Origin: Erysipelotrichaceae bacterium
Lineage (GTDB): Bacteria > Bacillota_I > Bacilli_A > Erysipelotrichales > Erysipelotrichaceae
Reading direction: 5' to 3'
DNA length: 40,978 nucleotides
NCBI GenBank assembly: GCA_019415435.1
Contig: DXZE01000013.1
Span: 1-40,978 of the forward strand
Each line of letters starts with the position of its first letter. The first letter of the stretch is position 1. A program made the position numbers and the translations under genes. The notes beneath the pieces were generated by a model. It worked only from the letters and a program-made list of their open reading frames with translations, was not told where the DNA came from and did not search any database. Below are positions 1-9,110 of this stretch, one piece after another.

Positions 1-23
1 ACATTACATATAGATATAAAAAT

Positions 24-65
24 GCCCGATTCATCTCCCATACAAGTAAGGGAGATAAATCGGGC
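24..65 (-). terminator. Terminator hairpin, possibly double-duty
   Basis: A 16-nt arm at 24-39 pairs with 50-65 (one mismatch, loop about 10 nt). Read on the minus strand the hairpin is followed by ATTTTTAT, a good intrinsic terminator for the ppk-Nudix operon or for an antisense RNA over the small toxin-like gene. On the plus strand the same hairpin would form the 5' end of a transcript started from the TATAAA at 15-20. Confidence 0.7.
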
Positions 66-100
66 TGTTTCTTAAAGATTTTCGTGCTAAGCAGGGAAGC

Positions 101-259
101 ATGATGAGTCCTTACGAAATAATCACGGTAATATTACAAACCAACATGGTTGTAATATCTGCTATTGCTCTTGTTCTCAACGGAATCAAAAAAATGATCG
201 CCGAGCCTTGTAACTTCGCGACCATTTTCAAGAAGTTAAGGATCAGCTCTCACCGGTGA
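101..259 (+). CDS. Small membrane peptide, holin-like / type I toxin family candidate
   Basis: A 52-residue peptide starting MMSPYEIITVILQ, then one hydrophobic segment (about residues 7-28) and a basic, polar tail (KK at 30-31, KKLR near 44-47). The start pattern M-S-x-Y-E followed by one membrane span is that of the Firmicute putative holin-like toxins and the TxpA/BsrG type I toxins, which insert in the membrane and are silenced by an antisense RNA. The start at 101 has AGGGA 8-9 nt upstream; the second ATG (104) is also usable. A TATAAA at 15-20 could be its -10 box. Within the gene, 131-139 and 150-158 form a perfect 9-bp hairpin. On the opposite strand TTGAGA (180-175), a 17-nt gap and TATTAC (157-152) could drive an antisense RNA ending at the 24-65 hairpin. 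Its stop lies 22 nt from the stop of the convergent Nudix gene. Family membership is inferred from pattern, not from a search. Confidence 0.6.
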   Translation: MMSPYEIITVILQTNMVVISAIALVLNGIKKMIAEPCNFATIFKKLRISSHR

Positions 260-268
260 TCCTCTTAC
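241..268 (+). terminator. Hairpin at end of toxin-like gene
   Basis: TAAGGATCA at about 237-245 pairs with TGATCC-CTTA at about 256-267 with a small bulge, across the stop codon of the toxin-like gene. There is no strong T-run, so this may be a weak terminator or a stabilising 3' structure. Confidence 0.35.
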
Positions 269-281
269 ACGTTTCGTATAA

Positions 282-764
282 CTAACCCTTCGGTTTCGTC
301 ATTGGCTGTTTGTGATCTGATTCAGATACACAGACTTCCTTAAATCTTTCAATTACAGGAACGATCGGATCTGAAATATTCTCTGGTATCTGATCAAATG
401 GGAAGAATTTCAGCTCTTCGATCTCACTCTTTTCAGGATGAAGTTTACCATGGTAATGATTACAGATGTATATAATTTCCACATTGCATACTTCGTCGCC
501 ATTAGGATACACATAGTGCGTTCTCTTGCCGGAATTGATCATAAACAACTGCATTTCATCTGCTATAAGACTTGTTTCTTCAAACAGCTCTCTTTCAGCA
601 CACTCTTCACAACTTTCATCAATTTCCATCGATCCACCGGCATAGCCCCACTTGTGGTTATCCGTACGCTTTCCCAGAAGAATTTCCTGCTTGTCATTGA
701 TGATAATAATACTGGCAGCACATTGGATCAGTGTCTGATGACCAACGTACTTTCTTAAATCCAT
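282..764 (-). CDS. Nudix hydrolase
   Basis: Hydrolyses a nucleoside diphosphate linked to another group; the substrate cannot be told from sequence. The Nudix box begins at GSMEIDE and continues to RELFEET; it fits G-x5-E-x7-R-E-L-x-E-E, with Ser in place of the usual final Gly. About 160 residues, normal for a single-domain member. I place the start at the ATG at 764 (MDLRKYVGHQ), because homologues of this type usually begin there; an in-frame ATG at 776 adds four residues. Neither has a clear Shine-Dalgarno, so translation may be coupled to the upstream kinase gene, whose stop is 778-780. Last gene of the ppk operon; the terminator at 24-65 lies beyond the toxin-like gene. Confidence 0.85.
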   Translation of the reverse strand: MDLRKYVGHQTLIQCAASIIIINDKQEILLGKRTDNHKWGYAGGSMEIDESCEECAERELFEETSLIADEMQLFMINSGKRTHYVYPNGDEVCNVEIIYICNHYHGKLHPEKSEIEELKFFPFDQIPENISDPIVPVIERFKEVCVSESDHKQPMTKPKG

Positions 765-777
765 GATATAGCCCATA

Positions 778-2439
778 TCAGTGTACTAATACAGAACCCC
801 CGATGAATTCACGGATAATAGAGTTATTCGGGATCGCCGAATCATCCGGAATACTGACAAAGAATTCCAGGAACTGTAACATTCTCTGTGCTTCACAATA
901 CTCTGGGGCATCAATATCAATTGCTTTTAACAAAGGTTCTGCATACTTTTTCAATACAGCTAATTCATACTGACACTGACTGTTAAAGAATACATCTGCC
1001 TGGTCATTATATGGAAAGATATTCTTTTCCTCTCCTCTGCGTACAGACGGCCAGTCATCTATTGTCTCTGAAGCTGAACGGTTACGGGTACGGTGATCCC
1101 TGACAAGTCTTCTTAACATACGGGCATCGGTTGTCGGCACACGATGATGACGGTCTATGTTTAACTGTGTCAATGGACTGATATAGATCCTGAACTTTTC
1201 CTTATCATCTATACCTTTCGTTAAAGCAGGATTCAGGCCATGAATGCCTTCAATGACAATCGGCTGATGCGATTCAATGGAAGTGATACGCCTGCCGTAT
1301 ATCTTCTTCCCTGTGATAAAGTCAAACTCTGGCAGGTCAACCTTCTTCCCTGCTAACAAAGCATTCATCTGTTCCGTGAACAGATTGACATCCAGTGCAC
1401 TTAAATCCTCAAAATTCAGACTTCCATCTGGTTCCGGAATCAGCTGATCCCTGTTTACAAAATAGTCATCTGTACCTAAATACAATGGTTTTAAGCCTAT
1501 GACTCTTAACTGTATGCATAATCTTTTCGCAAAGGAAGTTTTGCCAGAAGAAGAAGGACCGGCAATCAGCACAATACGTTTATTCTGTTTATGAATCATT
1601 TCTGCTATCTCAGCGATACGCTTTTCATGCAGAGCTTCACTTAACAGTATGGTTTCCTTGTAATTACCACTTCTGACAATCTCATTAAGATCACTGGCTT
1701 CATCTATGCCTAATAACTTATCCCAGTGTGTTTCTTCTGAGAAAGCTTCATAAAGCTTCTTCTGTTCTGCATATACAGGAACTGTATCCGGGTCTGAAGG
1801 ATGCGGAAATCTTAATAAAACTCCATTGCGGTACCTTCTTATCTCAAAAAGATTCAGATAAGAAGTATCCGGTAAAAGATGCTGGTAAAACAATGCTTTC
1901 TGATGATTTAAAGTACAAATCCATCCACCTCTTAAATCATAGGCAGAACGGAATAACCGCATGTCATCACTATCCTCTTTCACCTTCGGATCACGCAGGA
2001 TATCTTCTCTGTCACGCCATTGTTCTCTGATCGGAAGCTTTTCTTCAACCATCCCTTTCATCTTGTTTTCAATGGCATTGCATACTTCATCCGTTAAAGG
2101 AGAAATCTTAATCTTCGTGAATAATCCTTTGGAAAGTGAATTGGCAATTAAGGTATGTGCTTCTTTACCATATAACTCATGTACAGCTGTTATATACAGT
2201 AATGTCAAGGACATCTGATAGCTCATATTGGCATAGGAATCACGCATATCCAATAAATCTACATGACTGTCATTCTGAATAGAATAATCTAATCTTTCAC
2301 TGTGATTATTGACCCGGCAGGCAAGGATTCTGAAAACAGGCTTTTCTTTTAAAGACTGTATTATGTCTTCCGGTGTGATTCCCTGTTTATATTCTTTTTC
2401 AAATGTTCTGCCTTCTGGCAATGTAACTGTTACTTTCAT
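778..2439 (-). CDS. TGS-domain nucleoside (uridine) kinase-like protein
   Basis: A 553-residue protein combining an N-terminal TGS domain (about residues 1-65) and a threonyl-tRNA-synthetase-like second domain (about 70-230) with a C-terminal phosphoribulokinase/uridine kinase domain (about 285-500). The P-loop GPSSSGKT is at 294-301, followed by a GTDDYF motif typical of uridine kinases. The expected reaction is ATP-dependent phosphorylation of uridine or cytidine, but in this fused family the substrate and the role of the synthetase-like half are not settled. The architecture is widespread in Firmicutes and so is normal here, not a recent fusion. Its start overlaps the ppk stop by 4 bp (ATGA), showing translational coupling. 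Confidence 0.85.
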   Translation of the reverse strand: MKVTVTLPEGRTFEKEYKQGITPEDIIQSLKEKPVFRILACRVNNHSERLDYSIQNDSHVDLLDMRDSYANMSYQMSLTLLYITAVHELYGKEAHTLIANSLSKGLFTKIKISPLTDEVCNAIENKMKGMVEEKLPIREQWRDREDILRDPKVKEDSDDMRLFRSAYDLRGGWICTLNHQKALFYQHLLPDTSYLNLFEIRRYRNGVLLRFPHPSDPDTVPVYAEQKKLYEAFSEETHWDKLLGIDEASDLNEIVRSGNYKETILLSEALHEKRIAEIAEMIHKQNKRIVLIAGPSSSGKTSFAKRLCIQLRVIGLKPLYLGTDDYFVNRDQLIPEPDGSLNFEDLSALDVNLFTEQMNALLAGKKVDLPEFDFITGKKIYGRRITSIESHQPIVIEGIHGLNPALTKGIDDKEKFRIYISPLTQLNIDRHHRVPTTDARMLRRLVRDHRTRNRSASETIDDWPSVRRGEEKNIFPYNDQADVFFNSQCQYELAVLKKYAEPLLKAIDIDAPEYCEAQRMLQFLEFFVSIPDDSAIPNNSIIREFIGGSVLVH

Positions 2440-4562
2440 TTCTTTTTCTTCCTGTATTTTGTATGAAACACCTTCGCTGCAGGACGGTTCTGTATTTCAT
2501 TTAAATCAGTTTCAGATTCTTCCATAACTCTCATCATGGCCGTCTGTGAATTGAATGGCGGATTTCCATCTTTTATCTTATGATATCTGCCCGTATCCGT
2601 TAACATTCTTGCCTTGGTATTATCCTGCATCAGAATATCGATATATTCATGAATCTTCTTACGGATAGACGCATTCATAACCGGGCAGGCTATCTCTACT
2701 CTTCTCTCGGTATTACGGGTCATGAAATCTGCGGAAGAGATATACATCTTTTCTGATGTTCCCCTGCCAAATACATAAATTCTGGAATGTTCCAGATACC
2801 TTCCTACAACAGAGCGGATATGGACATTATCTGTCTTGCCTTTCACACCAGGCAGTATGCATGAAATACCACGCACAACCATCTGTATCTCTACACCTGC
2901 CCTGGATGCTTCAGAAAGTTTAGCAATCAGATCTTCATCTGTAATGGAATTCACCTTAACAAACATGAATCCCTTGTCACCTTTGGCAATCTCTCTGTCC
3001 ATAAGTTCTAATAATGTGGATTTTAAGGATACTGGTGCAACCAAAAGCGTATGATAGTTTCCATCCAGTTTTCCGATAGCCATATTCTGGAAGAAAGCAT
3101 TGGCATCTTTAATAATAGATGCACGTCCTGTCATCAAAGCCATATCGGTATAACTCTTTGCGGTATTTTCATTGAAGTTACCGGTAGATATCAGTACAGC
3201 CTGTTCTACCTTCTTATCCTTTACCTTTGTAATCAGACAGATCTTGGAATGTACCTTATATCTTTCAAAACCATAAGTCACATTACAGCCGGCATCTTCA
3301 AGTCTTTCGGAATAGTCAATATTATTCTGTTCATCAAAACGTGCCTTCAGCTCTATCAATACATCTACTTCTACCCCGTTCTCCGCAGCCTGACACAGAT
3401 AATCAACTAATCTTGCATGGTTAGCCATTCTGTATATTGTAATCCTGATAGAAACTGTATCAGGATCATTGGCAGCTTCTTTAACAAGCATGAGGAAAGG
3501 TGTCATAGCCTGATATGGATAATGCAGTAAAATATCCTTCTTACGAATCTGATCAAAGATCGGCTGATGGTAGTCAAGATCTGCGGAAAGCTTAGGTTCA
3601 TATGGTTCATATGTATTACGGATACGGGTTTCATCATCTAACAGTTTTTCAATACCGAAGACATACTTCAATGACATCGGTACACTGCACACAAATAACT
3701 CTCTTCTTGTAATCTTAAGATGGGCTAACAGATACTTTCGTAATGCAGAAGATGGCTTCTCAGATACCGTTAACATCGTCACATTCATCTTTTTTCTCTG
3801 TTTCAATACCTTGAGCATCTTCTTGCGATAATCCACAATATCTTCAAAAATTTCATCAGCCGGATCTACATAAGCACTTCTCGCAACCGTGAGCTTCATG
3901 GATTCTGTAATCACCGCATCAGGAAAGATACGGTTCATATTAGCGAGAATCACATCTTCTGTATGTACATATCTGAATTTCTTCTTATGCGGTAATACAA
4001 TGATAGAAGGCAATGACTGCGGTACGGGAACAAGACAGAATACACCATGATTCTTCATCTTTAAGATACCGATGATATAGGTAATATGGTTCTGCAGATT
4101 CGGAAACGGATGATGGGCATCTACAATCTGAGGCATTAATAAAGGTTCTATTTTATTTTTATAATATTTTCTTAAAAACTTGATTTCTTCCTTTGTACAG
4201 TCAGAAACCTTCAGATCTTCAATTCCCTCTTTGGCAAGCTTTATTCTTAAATCTTCATAAATCCTGTCTCTCTTCTCACATCCTCTTTTTGCGGCAGGAT
4301 AGATAGCATCTAACTGTTGTGCTGGCGTTAATCCGCTTTTATTATCTACTTTGGAATACCTTGCTTTATGTAAATCACATAAAGATCCTACCCTGACTCT
4401 GAAAAATTCCGTCAGATTGGAAGTATAGAAATAAACAGATTTCAATCTTTCTAACAGAGGTACGGTTTCATCCTTTGCCTCATTTAAAACCCTGTCATTA
4501 AAGCGAAGCCATGATAGTTCCCGGTTCTGGGTATATCCTTCTTTATATAAGTTTTTCTGCAT
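2436..4562 (-). CDS. ppk: Polyphosphate kinase 1
   Basis: Makes inorganic polyphosphate from ATP, reversibly, through a phosphohistidine. At 708 residues it has the normal PPK1 length. It starts with the N-terminal domain sequence NRELSWLRFNDRVL, carries the catalytic His at 438 in YKVHSK, and has the second conserved His at 592 in LEHSRIYVFG. The start at 4562 has AGAGG five bases upstream. A possible -10 (GATAAT) lies about 20 nt before the start. First gene of a tightly overlapping operon with the uridine-kinase-like gene and the Nudix gene. The pairing of ppk with nucleotide-handling genes suggests a nucleotide/phosphate housekeeping role; that link is inference. Confidence 0.95.
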   Translation of the reverse strand: MQKNLYKEGYTQNRELSWLRFNDRVLNEAKDETVPLLERLKSVYFYTSNLTEFFRVRVGSLCDLHKARYSKVDNKSGLTPAQQLDAIYPAAKRGCEKRDRIYEDLRIKLAKEGIEDLKVSDCTKEEIKFLRKYYKNKIEPLLMPQIVDAHHPFPNLQNHITYIIGILKMKNHGVFCLVPVPQSLPSIIVLPHKKKFRYVHTEDVILANMNRIFPDAVITESMKLTVARSAYVDPADEIFEDIVDYRKKMLKVLKQRKKMNVTMLTVSEKPSSALRKYLLAHLKITRRELFVCSVPMSLKYVFGIEKLLDDETRIRNTYEPYEPKLSADLDYHQPIFDQIRKKDILLHYPYQAMTPFLMLVKEAANDPDTVSIRITIYRMANHARLVDYLCQAAENGVEVDVLIELKARFDEQNNIDYSERLEDAGCNVTYGFERYKVHSKICLITKVKDKKVEQAVLISTGNFNENTAKSYTDMALMTGRASIIKDANAFFQNMAIGKLDGNYHTLLVAPVSLKSTLLELMDREIAKGDKGFMFVKVNSITDEDLIAKLSEASRAGVEIQMVVRGISCILPGVKGKTDNVHIRSVVGRYLEHSRIYVFGRGTSEKMYISSADFMTRNTERRVEIACPVMNASIRKKIHEYIDILMQDNTKARMLTDTGRYHKIKDGNPPFNSQTAMMRVMEESETDLNEIQNRPAAKVFHTKYRKKKK

Positions 4563-4700
4563 ACATGCCTCTCATACAATTATCCTGAACTGCTCATATT
4601 AAATCTGAAGACAGCTGGTATGATATTTTTCTTCAAAACTGATTATATGTATTATATACGATCTGTTTTATCATGAAAATCAAATGGAGGATTCATATTC

Positions 4701-5525
4701 ATGAAAAGAATAGTCACAATGCAGGATATATCCTGTGTAGGAAAATGTTCCCTTACAGCTGCACTGCCGGTTATCAGTGCCATGGGCATAGAAACAGCGG
4801 TATTGCCTACAGCTGTATTATCCACACATACAATGTTTCAGGGATTCACATTCCATGATCTGACCAGTGAAATAAAGCCAATCATGGAACACTGGAAGAA
4901 AGAAGGCTTTCACTTTGATGCAGTCTATACAGGCTATCTCGGTTCTTTTGAACAGCTGGATTTAGCCGCAGAACTGTTTGATACATTTGGCGAAAAGTTA
5001 AGAATCGTGGATCCATGCATGGCAGATAATGGAAAACTATATGCTGGTTTTACAACTGACTTTACCAAAGCCATGGCAAAGCTATGTGCCAAAGCCGATG
5101 TCATTGTGCCGAATATGACCGAAGCAAGTTATCTTCTGGATGTTCCTTATGTCACTTCGTATGATGAAACATATGTCAAAGATATGCTTAAGAAATTAAC
5201 AGATCTCGGTTCTGATACAGCTGTATTAACCGGTATTTCCTTAGAAAAAGGAAAGACGGGCGCATATGCATATAATCAGAAAACGGATACCTATACTTAC
5301 TATTGCAATGAAGAAGAGCCTGAACATTTCCATGGTACAGGGGACCTATGGTCCAGTGCCTTCTGTGGTGCCCTGGTACTTGGAAAACCTTTTGAAAAGG
5401 CATTACAGATAGCATGTGACTTTGTAAAAGATGCCATTCATAAAACTCTGGAAGAGAAAGATCATGTAAACTATGGCGTTAACTTTGAACAGGCAATACC
5501 GGATTTAATCAGGTCAATATTTTAA
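4701..5525 (+). CDS. pdxY: Pyridoxal/pyridoxamine kinase
   Basis: Phosphorylates B6 vitamers in salvage of pyridoxal 5'-phosphate. 274 residues of the ribokinase-like PfkB/PdxK fold. It opens with the substrate-binding region (ISCVGKCSLTAALP), has the PdxK-type STHTMFQGFTF segment, and has the catalytic motif HGTGD with the base Asp at 215. GGAGG lies 10-14 nt before the ATG. It stands alone on the plus strand, divergent from ppk. The symbol follows usual naming for this family; whether pyridoxal or pyridoxamine is preferred cannot be told. Confidence 0.85.
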   Translation: MKRIVTMQDISCVGKCSLTAALPVISAMGIETAVLPTAVLSTHTMFQGFTFHDLTSEIKPIMEHWKKEGFHFDAVYTGYLGSFEQLDLAAELFDTFGEKLRIVDPCMADNGKLYAGFTTDFTKAMAKLCAKADVIVPNMTEASYLLDVPYVTSYDETYVKDMLKKLTDLGSDTAVLTGISLEKGKTGAYAYNQKTDTYTYYCNEEEPEHFHGTGDLWSSAFCGALVLGKPFEKALQIACDFVKDAIHKTLEEKDHVNYGVNFEQAIPDLIRSIF

Positions 5526-5540
5526 ATATCTCGTGGTAAT

Positions 5541-5597
5541 TGTTCTCCTGAAAAGAACATTTCAACGGGCAAGCTCCGGGTTCGATTCCCTGAGCCG
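5541..5597 (+). pseudogene. tRNA-Ser-like 3' fragment
   Basis: TGTTCT (5541-5546) and AGAACA (5554-5559) close a perfect 6-bp stem with the 7-nt loop CCTGAAA. This is an anticodon arm carrying UGA (Ser). After a long variable region comes a T-arm (about 5574-5594) with the universal loop TTCGATT, its stem carrying one C-T mismatch. The 3' side continues to GAGCCGC and a T-run, with no CCA. No matching 5' acceptor or D-arm is seen: the preceding bases are the end of the pyridoxal kinase gene. I read it as a broken tRNA-Ser remnant; a chance or different structured RNA is possible. Confidence 0.4.
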
Positions 5598-5627
5598 CTT
5601 TTTTTCTTTGTGCATTCAAAAAGCTGT

Positions 5628-5665
5628 CCAGGACCAGGAATGTATTTCCCGGCTTTTTGGACAGC
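5628..5665 (-). terminator. Terminator of tex
   Basis: GCTGTCC and GGACAGC are inverted repeats around an irregular stem. On the minus strand they are followed by TTTTTG, just beyond the tex stop. Confidence 0.75.
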
Positions 5666-5673
5666 CTCTTTTA

Positions 5674-7953
5674 CTACTTACCGAATCTTGCCATCAGATT
5701 AGCCATGGCATCATCCATGGTAATCGGCTTCTTAGGTTCTTTTTTCTTATTATTGTATTTCTTACGATCGTGAGAAGATTTGCGATGCTTCATAGCCGCA
5801 TCTCTTTCTTCCAGCTTCTCTAACGGTAACAGTGATAACTGTACACGGCCGCGCTCTTCATCAATATCGTATACCCATACCTTGACAATATCACCTACAG
5901 ATACAATCTCAGATGGATGCTTAACTCTGTTCATAGACATATGAGAGATATGGACAAGTCCATCTTCATGGAGACCGATATCCACAAAAGCACCGAAGTC
6001 AACGACATTTCTGACGGTACCGGATAACTCATCTCCCTTATGCAGGTCAGAGATTTCCAATACATCACCCTTTAATAAGGCTCCGTCAAACTGATCACGA
6101 TAGTCTCTTAAAGGCTGTCTGATCGCATCTTCAATATCCTTTAGTGTATAGGAGTCAATGCCAAGATCCTTTACCTTGTCATCCGGGAAGGACGCATCTG
6201 CCTCACCGAGCTTATCAATACCACAGGCTTTCATCACTTCTCTGGCCTTGTCATAAGACTCAGGGTGAATGCTGGTTTCATCCAATGGTTCATCACCATC
6301 TGTGATTCTTAAGAAACCTGCACACTGTTCAAATGCCTTAGGTCCAAGCTTTTTTACCTTCAATAACTGCTTTCTGTTAGTAAAGCGGCCATTGATATTA
6401 CGGTAATTGATAATCTCTTTGGCAATACCGGCATTCAGACCAGAGATATGTTTTAAAAGATCTACAGAAGCTGTATTTAAATCTGCACCAGTACGGTTAA
6501 CAGCCATCATGACAACTTCATCCAGTCTGTCAGATAATGCCTTCTGTGGAAGATCATGCTGGTACTGGCCGACACCAATAGACTTAGGATCAATCTTGAT
6601 TAATTCCGCAAGCGGATCCAGTAATCTTCTTGCGATAGATACAGCAGAACGGTCTTCAATCGGCATATCCGGGAATTCTTCGCCAGCCTCTTTCTGGGCA
6701 GACCATACGGATGCACCAGCTTCAGAAACAATCGCATACTGTACATTCAGATGATATTCCTGAATCATCCCGGCGCAGAACTTTTCAGATTCTCTTGAGG
6801 CTGTACCGTTACCAATCGCAATAATCTCGACATGATACTGGTTGATCATATCTGCGACGATCTTCTTGCATGAGGCAATTTTTGCCGGGTCCTGCTTCTC
6901 ACCACGGAATGGAATGATAGTCTTATAGGTAAGCATCTTTCCGGTTGAATCAATGACCGCAAGCTTACAGCCATGCGCAAAACCAGGGTCAAATCCCAAT
7001 ACAACTCTTCCCTTTAAAGGCGGCTGTAAAAGAAGCTTTTCAAGATTCATGGAGAATACTTCAATTGACTTATTCTGTGCTCTTTCGGTCAGATCACTTC
7101 TGATTTCTCTTCCAATAGAAGGGAATAACAGTCTGTCACAGCCATCATCCGATGCTTTCTTTAATTCATCTGAAACAATCGTATCCTGACCATGGGTCAG
7201 ATTGTTAAATGCTTCATCCTTCAGATGATCTTCATCAAAGACAAAGGAAACTGTAATAACCTTTTCCTTCTCTGCTCTGTCAATTGCCATGATTCTGTGA
7301 TCAGGAATATCAGAGATCTTTTCAGAACGGTCATAATACATCTCATAGACCTTCTTCTCATCAACAGCATCCTTCTTTAAGGCTGTCTTTAAGACACCTG
7401 TCTTTACAATGACATCCTTGAATGCCCATCTCTGCTTGGCATTATCTGATACAGCTTCGGCAATGATATCCTCTGCCCCCTGAATGGCATGAGCTGTATC
7501 CTTTACATTCTCATTGACATACCTGGATGCTTCTTCTTCAAGGGAACCCTCTTGCGGTAAAGCAAGCATCCAGTCTGCCAAAGGCTGTAAGCCAAGCTTT
7601 ATAGCAGCCGCAGCTCTTGTCTTTTTCTTCTGGGCATATGGCTTATAGATATCTTCTACCTGGGATAACTTCTCTGCATCCGCAATAGACTTTCTGATTT
7701 CATCTGTCAGTTTGCCCTGGGTTTCTATAGCTGCTAAGACAGCCTCCTTACGGTCCTTTAACTTCTGCTGGTAATCATATTGTTTCTGGATATTCAGAAT
7801 CTGGTCTTCATCCAGACCATGTGTCTGTTCCTTACGATAACGGGCAATAAACGGTACGGTTGCACCATCCTGCAGGAGGGATAATGTACTTCTGACCTGG
7901 TCTTCACTGATCTTTAACTGTGCCGCCAATGCCTTGATAATTTCATCATTCAT
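5674..7953 (-). CDS. tex: Tex-family RNA-binding transcription accessory protein
   Basis: 759 residues, normal for Tex/YhgF. Domain order: N-terminal Tex helical domain (1-190); the central YqgF-like domain with VLGFDPGFAHGCKLAVID around 320; helix-hairpin-helix repeats (around 500-560, ISGLNAGIAKEI and LKVKKLGPKAFEQCAGFLRI); and a C-terminal S1 RNA-binding domain (about 640-715, GTVRNVVDFGAFVDIGLHED). The tail is lysine-rich. The family binds nucleic acid and influences transcription or RNA stability in the cytoplasm; the exact role is unclear. Shine-Dalgarno AAAGGAG lies before the ATG. Confidence 0.95.
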   Translation of the reverse strand: MNDEIIKALAAQLKISEDQVRSTLSLLQDGATVPFIARYRKEQTHGLDEDQILNIQKQYDYQQKLKDRKEAVLAAIETQGKLTDEIRKSIADAEKLSQVEDIYKPYAQKKKTRAAAAIKLGLQPLADWMLALPQEGSLEEEASRYVNENVKDTAHAIQGAEDIIAEAVSDNAKQRWAFKDVIVKTGVLKTALKKDAVDEKKVYEMYYDRSEKISDIPDHRIMAIDRAEKEKVITVSFVFDEDHLKDEAFNNLTHGQDTIVSDELKKASDDGCDRLLFPSIGREIRSDLTERAQNKSIEVFSMNLEKLLLQPPLKGRVVLGFDPGFAHGCKLAVIDSTGKMLTYKTIIPFRGEKQDPAKIASCKKIVADMINQYHVEIIAIGNGTASRESEKFCAGMIQEYHLNVQYAIVSEAGASVWSAQKEAGEEFPDMPIEDRSAVSIARRLLDPLAELIKIDPKSIGVGQYQHDLPQKALSDRLDEVVMMAVNRTGADLNTASVDLLKHISGLNAGIAKEIINYRNINGRFTNRKQLLKVKKLGPKAFEQCAGFLRITDGDEPLDETSIHPESYDKAREVMKACGIDKLGEADASFPDDKVKDLGIDSYTLKDIEDAIRQPLRDYRDQFDGALLKGDVLEISDLHKGDELSGTVRNVVDFGAFVDIGLHEDGLVHISHMSMNRVKHPSEIVSVGDIVKVWVYDIDEERGRVQLSLLPLEKLEERDAAMKHRKSSHDRKKYNNKKKEPKKPITMDDAMANLMARFGK

Positions 7954-8042
7954 GTTTTTATACTCCTTTCACGCGGAATAATTGTAACAGATATTCTTTA
8001 TGAAACAGGTCTTGACATGCAATTACGTTATACAGGCAAAAG

Positions 8043-8074
8043 AAAAGAACTGTTTTGCAGTCCTTTTCTTAAGA
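8043..8074 (-). terminator. Terminator of fructose-bisphosphate aldolase gene
   Basis: On the minus strand AAAAGGACTG, loop CAAAA, CAGTTCTTTTC then TTTTG, directly after the aldolase stop. Confidence 0.75.
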
Positions 8075-8076
8075 GA

Positions 8077-8967
8077 TTACTGAATGCTTGCGTTATAGAT
8101 TTTGTCTACTGCTTCTTTCAGAGTGGCATTGAACTCTTCATCACTCTGCTGGTAACGCAGATCCTGTGCTAATGCTCTTGAGAAAGAGGCAATCATGCCA
8201 TGATTCTCTGCCAACAGCTCACAGGCATGATCCTGTGTATAGCCGCCAGACAATGCGACGATACGTACAACATGCGGATCCTTCATAAGATCTTCATAGA
8301 GATTTGCCTTAGTTGGAATGGTCAGCTTGAAGATTATCTTTGCATCATCATCCAGTTCCTTCAAATGTTCTTCAAACAGCTTATGCAGCAACGCTTCGCT
8401 TTCTTCTTTATGCGGATTATGAATGTCTACTTCTGGTTCAAGGATTGGAACCAAACCGGCTTTTACAACCTTCATGCCAAGTTCAAACTGCTGGTCTACG
8501 ATTGCTTTAATACCTTCTTCATCATAATCCAGAATGACAGAACGTTCCTTTGTGCCGAAGATGTGTCTGTCATTGACCGCATGGGCCAGTGTATTCTCTA
8601 AATCCGGAATCGGTTTCATCAGACGAACATGATTCTTCTCATCTTCCAATCCTTTGTCAATCTTCAGAATCGGCACGATACCTTTTACATTCCAGAGATA
8701 ATCGGCAGTGTATTGATCATCTATCTTTCTGTCCATTGTATTCTGGAAGAGAATAGCAGCTAATACACGATCACTCGTAAAGGAAGGACTCTTGATAATA
8801 CGTGTACGCATGGCATGTACAATATCAAACATTTCCTCATCATTATGCCAGGCTGTACTGTCAATGCCATAAGCCTTCAATGCCTTTGGTGTAGAGCCGC
8901 CTGACTGGTCTAAAGCTGCGATAAATCCAGGCGCAGAATGCATACGTTCTAACTGTTTCTGATTCAT
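8077..8967 (-). CDS. fda: Fructose-bisphosphate aldolase, class I
   Basis: Splits fructose 1,6-bisphosphate to dihydroxyacetone phosphate and glyceraldehyde 3-phosphate in glycolysis by a Schiff-base mechanism. 296 residues, the length of the staphylococcal class I enzyme. Recognisable segments are FIAALDQSGGSTPKAL at the start, VPILKIDKGLE, LVPILEPEVDIHNPHK and FKLTIPTKANLY; the lysines in these strands are the expected catalytic ones. The start at 8967 has GGAGGTGA at good distance. It is a single gene with its own terminator. Class I rather than class II is the less usual type in Firmicutes. Confidence 0.93.
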   Translation of the reverse strand: MNQKQLERMHSAPGFIAALDQSGGSTPKALKAYGIDSTAWHNDEEMFDIVHAMRTRIIKSPSFTSDRVLAAILFQNTMDRKIDDQYTADYLWNVKGIVPILKIDKGLEDEKNHVRLMKPIPDLENTLAHAVNDRHIFGTKERSVILDYDEEGIKAIVDQQFELGMKVVKAGLVPILEPEVDIHNPHKEESEALLHKLFEEHLKELDDDAKIIFKLTIPTKANLYEDLMKDPHVVRIVALSGGYTQDHACELLAENHGMIASFSRALAQDLRYQQSDEEFNATLKEAVDKIYNASIQ

Positions 8968-9101
8968 ATAATCACCTCCGAGTTAGCTTATATTAACAAT
9001 ATAGCACGTTTCATTTCATATTAAAGTAAGCCGCAGGAAAAATTGCCTATTATACTGAGATACATTTCTGTGTCAAGACTGTTCTTTATATATCTGTCTG
9101 C

Positions 9102-9107
9102 TATACT
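9102..9107 (+). promoter_or_regulatory. Extended -10 promoter of the structured RNA
   Basis: TGCTATACT gives an extended -10 (TG, one base, TATACT). The start of transcription should be near 9111-9114, just before the closing stem of the RNA. Confidence 0.55.
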
Positions 9108-9110
9108 TTC

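Noticed and set aside
778..2439. TGS-kinase as a novel fusion
   Set aside because: This combination of ThrRS-like domains with a uridine-kinase domain is common in Firmicutes and other bacteria.
8200..8601. 133-codon open frame on the plus strand
   Set aside because: Antisense to the aldolase gene, which is intact and full length.
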